Part shown: positions 58,894 through 64,000 of the stretch, piece after piece
Position numbering within the stretch: the first letter of the stretch is position 1
Layout of the letters: every line of letters begins with the position of its first letter
Assembly: GCF_024713945.1 (NCBI RefSeq)
Contig: NC_134686.1
Location: forward strand, 2,814,001-2,878,000
Direction of reading: 5' to 3'
DNA: 64,000 bases
Source: Dermatophagoides farinae
Lineage: Eukaryota; Arthropoda; Arachnida; Sarcoptiformes; Pyroglyphidae
Made by a program: the position numbers and the translations under genes
Notes under the pieces: generated by a model
What the model saw: only the letters and a program-made list of their open reading frames with translations
Told to the model about the DNA's origin: nothing
Databases searched by the model: none

Positions 58894-61800
58894 TTAGCGG
58901 CGATGATTTTTGGATACCGTTTCTTGATTTTTTCGTTCTTTTTGTCCTTTTGTCACCACTGTCGATGATGATGATGATGAGGATGTTGGCCCACCAGAAT
59001 TCTGTTGTTGACGATTATAATGGCCACGTCCTTCACCATAGCCATGTGATGGTGCACCTGGTATTACTGGTACGACCGTATTCAATGGTGGTGCACTTGG
59101 TTTACCACTAGAGGCGGTGGATAATCCTGGATAGGGTGGTGGAGGATCCATTATCATATCTTTGGGTGCAGGAGGTGGTAGATTAACCACTAATGTCGGT
59201 GGAAATGTTGTCGTTATATTCGATGATGGATTTGTTGATTGTGTTATATTCGTGGATTGTTGATAAGCAGCAGCCATCATATTCGGAGATGGTTGTGATT
59301 GATGATTTGCTACCGATGTCGATGCTGATGATGATGAAGGCTGATTTGAACGAGTTGGACCATTTTGACGATGACCACCATTACGGCCATGATGAGGATT
59401 TGCAGTTCGTTCTCGATTTCGTTCACTCCGATGTTGATGATGTCCACCATTTGAAGCCTGTTGCTGTTGCTGCTGCTGTTGTTGTGCTCGTTCACGACTC
59501 TGTTTAATGGATAAAAGAATTTCATTAAAAATTCATTCAAACATTTTATATCAAATAAGGGAAAAACGGTGTCTAATCTTGAAAAATGATAGATTCACAA
59601 CGAATTTGCTAAAATTCGAAATTTCACCACCAAAAGACATGATGAAAAACAAATCAAGATTATAAAAAACAGGTTACCTTTCTTCTTAATGTATCGGCTG
59701 GTCGACGTAATGTATCTGAAATACGCAATGCTTTCTTCAATTTTGGATTTGAACTTGGCGTATGTACGGCACAACATTTGATAAAAGCAGCCATGAATAA
59801 TATTGCTGCGAATAACATCAACATACAGGCCCACCAATATGTCTGTAAATGGCACAAAAAAAAAATGAAAATTTCATCATTAAATGTTGATGATTTTTGA
59901 AAAGGAAAATATTGACCATGTGATGATGGCCATTCTATCCAATGTTCATTAATGAACATAAGCAAGTGATTATCATTGCAATCATCATCATCATCACTAG
60001 GGTTGATGACCATTCCAACTGTGTATATGTGTGGTCAATGAAACGGAAAAACATGCACACATCATTAACAATCATATATTGTGGTTTGAACAACAACAAG
60101 CAACTAGTCAACATATATAGAAATTACATACCGTAACCCATTGTTTGATGCTAATTAACGTTTTTTTATTAAACAATAGATTCTTTAGCTTTGCCAACGG
60201 ACCTTCAGCATCGACTGGTCGACAACGTTGAAATACATCACAATAGCCTTGAAAATCATTACATGGCGAACCGGGCCTTAATTTCATTCCGGATATGGTT
60301 TTCATAACAGCAATTTCTGATGTACGTCGACATGTTTCTGGTTGACTACGTCGTTGACATGCTACTTCACACATTTCTTCGGGTTTAGCACCACGTCGTG
60401 TGGTTAGAAAACATTCTTCAAGATCATATTTCTGACAAATCGATCCAGTACATGAACCCTGCCAACATACTTGTGTACCCATATTACATTCGGTTTTGTT
60501 TGGTTTAACCGGTGGCAATGGACAATGTGCGCGTTGACCGCTACAGAATGATTTATACGTGCATTCACCATCATCACGACATTGTTTCATTTTTCCTTCG
60601 AATGTACAACGTTCCGTACAGCAAGGGCCTTCAGATGGTGAACAACTGGCACCAGGTCTTCGTCGACATGGCTATATATTATAATGAATATGATCATTAT
60701 TATAACAAAAACTGACAATTAATTAGTGAGATGAGACATACCTGTGCATGGGGATCTAAATGTTTAAATTCATCAACATTCCTTGGATAGCAACAATCTT
60801 CATTACATTCTCGTGAATCATATCCACAATCACATTCTTCACCATCTTCAACGATTTTATTACCGCAGAATGGTCCATTATCTTCTTGGAAACAATTTTC
60901 TTTGCCTTCATTATTGAATACGGCATTCAATACGGTGGATATATTATTCACTGAACAATGTGAAAATTTATTATTATTTTGCCGTTCACCACTAGTGGCC
61001 GATGAATACATGATAAAATTTCCAAGTGGACCGCCTGGACGACATTCGGCCGGATAATCATGTGGTGAACCGAAATTATGGCCAATTTCATGCGCCAATG
61101 TCAATTCACTGACTTTCGGTGGTACACGTGAATTATAATTAACAAAAGTAATTATTCCTGTATTCAGACTACGTTTCGTTTGTACTTGACGGCCGCCAAT
61201 ATTTTCCGTATATGTTTTATATTTTTCACATATTCCACCCGATGCACCTATTTTATCAACATAGGACAAATATTAGGCCAACAACGTCAAATAACAACAT
61301 TAACTAACCTGATGTACTAGCAACCCAGGCTAAACCAAGCGTTCCACCAGAAAAATCACGATAAGTAAATATATAGGCTAGACAAAAATCGTTGTGATTA
61401 AATTGTGAGTTTAGATTTAAAAAATTCGAAACATCAATATTCGGTGAACAGAATTGATTGAATTCACGTTTACGTGGTTCACAAGCCGATGAATCGTTGA
61501 TTCGTAATCGTTGCACAATGAATTTGAGTCCCATTATGTTTTTGAACACTGAAGTTTCGTATATGTGATTTACAGCTTTAATGTGTTGAGCGACCAATGA
61601 GGCAATCTCTTCACGAACCTTAAAATCTGATTTTTCTGTTTCATGTTTTTTCACATGATCCCAAAGAAATGTATCAGTTTGTATATATAATGAACAGGCT
61701 CGTTTCGTTGGCAGATATGGTGTCGATGGTGTTTGATGTGGTGATGGTGGTCTGTAAAAGAAAATATACAATTAGATTGAATTTAATTTTTTTTTTGCAA

Positions 61801-63364
61801 CAAACACAATAAGTATATTCGATGTAAATAACCTGGAAATGACTTACTGCAGTAATTATGCAAATTGCAATTATAATATTTCAAAATTCTATTCACTCGT
61901 GCGGTAACAATTATTGTCATTATTATGGAATAATGCTGTCATCATCATGGATATATATTAGGATATATGGTTGTTCCTAATGTCTAATTGAAAACAATGA
62001 CATACGTACACGTACAAGACAGCTAGCTAGCTAGTCATTTACTTGAATATAACGGTGTCATCATAATCACCATTCTTATTATCATCATAATGGCTATGTG
62101 GTAACAGTGCATATATAAGCGCAGTGCAGTCATGTATTACAAGTTCAAACTAAATAATTAGGACTAAGAAGAAAATATTTTTCCTAACTTTCAAAATAAC
62201 GGTGGTCTTCCTGCTGCTGCTCGATAAACTGAAAATTAGATCGGCTTACAAACAACAACAACAATGTGAAAGTGATTACATTCTGAGCACTAATTATTAG
62301 TGGTTGAAGAATAGTTTTAAGTGAAATCGAAATCAAGATTAGTCTTACCTATTATAGCTGATACGACCTTGTGCTTCGAATAATCTCCTGTAATTACTAT
62401 AATCATGATTTCTATTGTTACCATTAATGTTGTTATTGGAAGCTCGTTTTGATCGTAATATTGGTCGATTCAGATCATCGGTTGAATTATTGATCATGGC
62501 TGTTGTGGTTGATGAGTTATGATTCATTTCATAACCATCACCATCATCATCATCATCGGTGACTGCCGAATTGGCTATCGAATCCATCCATTCGCGAACT
62601 TTTTCATTGGCACCACAACTACCGTCTATTTTTAAATGATAAAACAAATGTAATGAAATGATCTATTACTACGATTATTATTTACCGATAGGAGATCGTC
62701 GATCATGGAATGGATCGTTCACATGTTTCGATGAATAAATGACTGAATGAAATGGCAGTGACGGTATTATGCTTGCTGTTGTCGAAGTGGACGTCGTCTT
62801 ACTTAAACTGATGGCATTAACAATGTCATAATAATTATATTTGGATTTCAATGTTGAACCATCTAATAGATAGATATCGACCGGATTTGGTTGAAAATAT
62901 TTATTGGCTCTTTCCACAAAGAACGTATCCTCATCAGGCACGGTTGAATGTATTTTGCCAATAAATATTCCATCACGTATAGAACCATATGCCATACTAT
63001 TTGGCTGATTATGAACATGTCCACTGACAATGTGATCAAGATTAACGGACAATGGTTGACCATCACCATCTTCAATAATCAGATCACGATGAAAGACTGA
63101 ATCAATGTCACGTTTAAGTCGGAGGGAAAGATTACGTCCATGTGAATGCAAATGTATCGTATACAATGGATTAGCATCCGGATGATTATTATTATCATCA
63201 TATAAATTGGCTGACCGTCTTGAACGATGCAATGCATTCACATATGGTCGAGGATCATAATCTAATGTTTCATAATGAATTATATGTTCATTCAATGGAT
63301 TCAATGTATGAGCTATTTGAGTAGAAAAATGAAAAAAATACAAAAATTCAATAATAATTAGCAT
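58894..63364 (-). CDS. ADAM10: ADAM10/kuzbanian metalloprotease
   Basis: Membrane sheddase that cleaves Notch and many other ectodomains. Seven exons: 63364-62686, 62625-62349, 61751-61309, 61247-60742, 60671-60132, 59842-59678 and 59499-58894, giving 1,071 aa (human 748). The start gives a plausible signal peptide ([18 protein letters not shown]) just before [14 protein letters not shown], which aligns with mature-side human ADAM10; an alternative is an upstream exon spliced at the AAATAG at 63,313. The prodomain has [12 protein letters not shown] and FHSVIYSS and ends in a furin site RSKR (~284-287). The zinc site [12 protein letters not shown] is at ~519-530 with the Met-turn IMYSSATSG. 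Disintegrin/Cys-rich part: [37 protein letters not shown] helix ~817-838, then [12 protein letters not shown]. The ~240-residue cytoplasmic tail is Gln/Ser/Pro-rich with a PPPPYPG motif. The catalytic residues are all present. Confidence 0.95.
61057..61092 (-). other. Zinc-binding active site of ADAM10
   Basis: Encodes [12 protein letters not shown], the reprolysin HExxHxxGxxHD consensus, so the enzyme should be catalytically competent. Confidence 0.95.
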
Positions 63365-64000
63365 TAATCATCAAAAACAAAACAAAACAAAAAAAAAACA
63401 AAAAAAAAACAAAAACGAAACTAGGACATATTCGACGACTATATATTGACAAAAAAAAATGACGATAAATATATACACCCACCCAATCAACAAAACTCTG
63501 AAAACCATGAATTGTTTATTTATCATCAATCACTTCCAGGCAAACAAACAAATAAAATTAAGGGAAACTAAAAAAAAAACAAAATGCATACATTTCAGCT
63601 TTAATTTGATAATTGGATTATTCGAATGAGGATATATGGAGAACAACAAAAAAAAACATAAATAAATAAATAAATCCATTGTTTAAATGTTATTGCAAAA
63701 TAGATCGATCAACCAGTTAGTTAGTCAGTCAATCAATCAATCAATCGATCGATCGGAAATCCAACAGGAAATAAGCCTCAATCATAGATCCCAGTATATA
63801 TGATAATTGGCAATGACGAAACATAAAACTATCTTGTTGTTTGTGAATAGACAAATAATATACACCTGAACATTATTCATTCATTAATTTATTATACAAT
63901 CATGTCAAGCTCTAAATTCATCATCATCATCATCATCATCATCCTAATGAAATGATGGCAAAAAAAAGGCCACTGTCGACCTACTGGACTAAAGAACTTG
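63365..64000. other. Upstream region of ADAM10 to window edge
   Basis: 636 nt, A-rich, with (TCAA)n/(TCGA)n near 63,727-63,755 and (CAT)n near 63,919-63,942. It should hold the ADAM10 promoter or first intron. No ORF supported. Confidence 0.5.

Noticed and set aside
58842-59111. Plus-strand ORF rich in Met and His
   Set aside because: Antisense of the ADAM10 cytoplasmic tail, driven by ATG/CAT repeats.
62678-63364. First ADAM10 exon spliced from an unseen upstream exon at AAATAG (63,313)
   Set aside because: Possible, but the in-exon Met at 63,364 gives a signal-peptide-like start at just the expected distance, so no extra exon is needed. Kept as an alternative only.

Overview
This window is nuclear DNA from a eukaryote, most likely an acariform (astigmatid, Dermatophagoides-like) mite. 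The organism call is inference. It rests on strongly AT-rich DNA, very short GT-AG introns (40-75 nt in most genes), dense (ATG)n/(CAT)n, (CA)n and (GTT)n microsatellites, and conserved animal genes of arthropod type. There are no operons, ribosome binding sites, CRISPR arrays or rRNA genes, and I recognised no tRNA.

The left half (1-33,200) is gene-dense, with tandem, divergent and convergent neighbours. In order: a ZFYVE9/SARA-like FYVE protein (minus, running off the left edge); dynactin p62 DCTN4 (plus); LSM7 (minus); an intronless short-chain dehydrogenase (minus); a small coiled-coil protein with a BEN-like C-terminus (plus); a giant BLTP1/KIAA1109/tweek lipid-transfer protein of about 5,086 aa (minus, 7.5-22.9 kb, with one 14.6-kb exon); a BTB-BACK-kelch protein (minus); RP2 (plus); protein phosphatase inhibitor-2 (minus); an ALMS-motif protein (plus); UFD1 (minus); and CLP1 (minus). 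Several convergent pairs stop within 61-105 nt of each other.

The right half (33,200-64,000) is gene-poor and microsatellite-rich, and holds developmental and signalling genes: an MNK/Lk6 kinase whose 46-nt first coding exon appears to lie 7.3 kb upstream of the rest; a mariner-type transposase DNA-binding fragment with no catalytic domain; an activin/TGF-beta type II receptor (ACVR2/punt); and ADAM10/kuzbanian. SARA at one end and ACVR2 at the other belong to the same receptor-Smad pathway. UFD1 (p97-dependent degradation), CLP1 and LSM7 (RNA processing) and DCTN4 (dynein transport) are housekeeping genes.

I found no wholly new multi-gene system. The points most worth following are: two +1 frame breaks in BLTP1 that must be fixed to recover a full-length protein; a decayed M1-aminopeptidase-like island inside the MNK intron; the catalytic-less mariner-type ORF; the initiator AUG of LSM7 alone on its coding exon; and the BEN-like and ALMS-motif small proteins. 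Exon junctions were chosen by reading frame, GT-AG signals and remembered family sequence. No alignment or transcript data were available.
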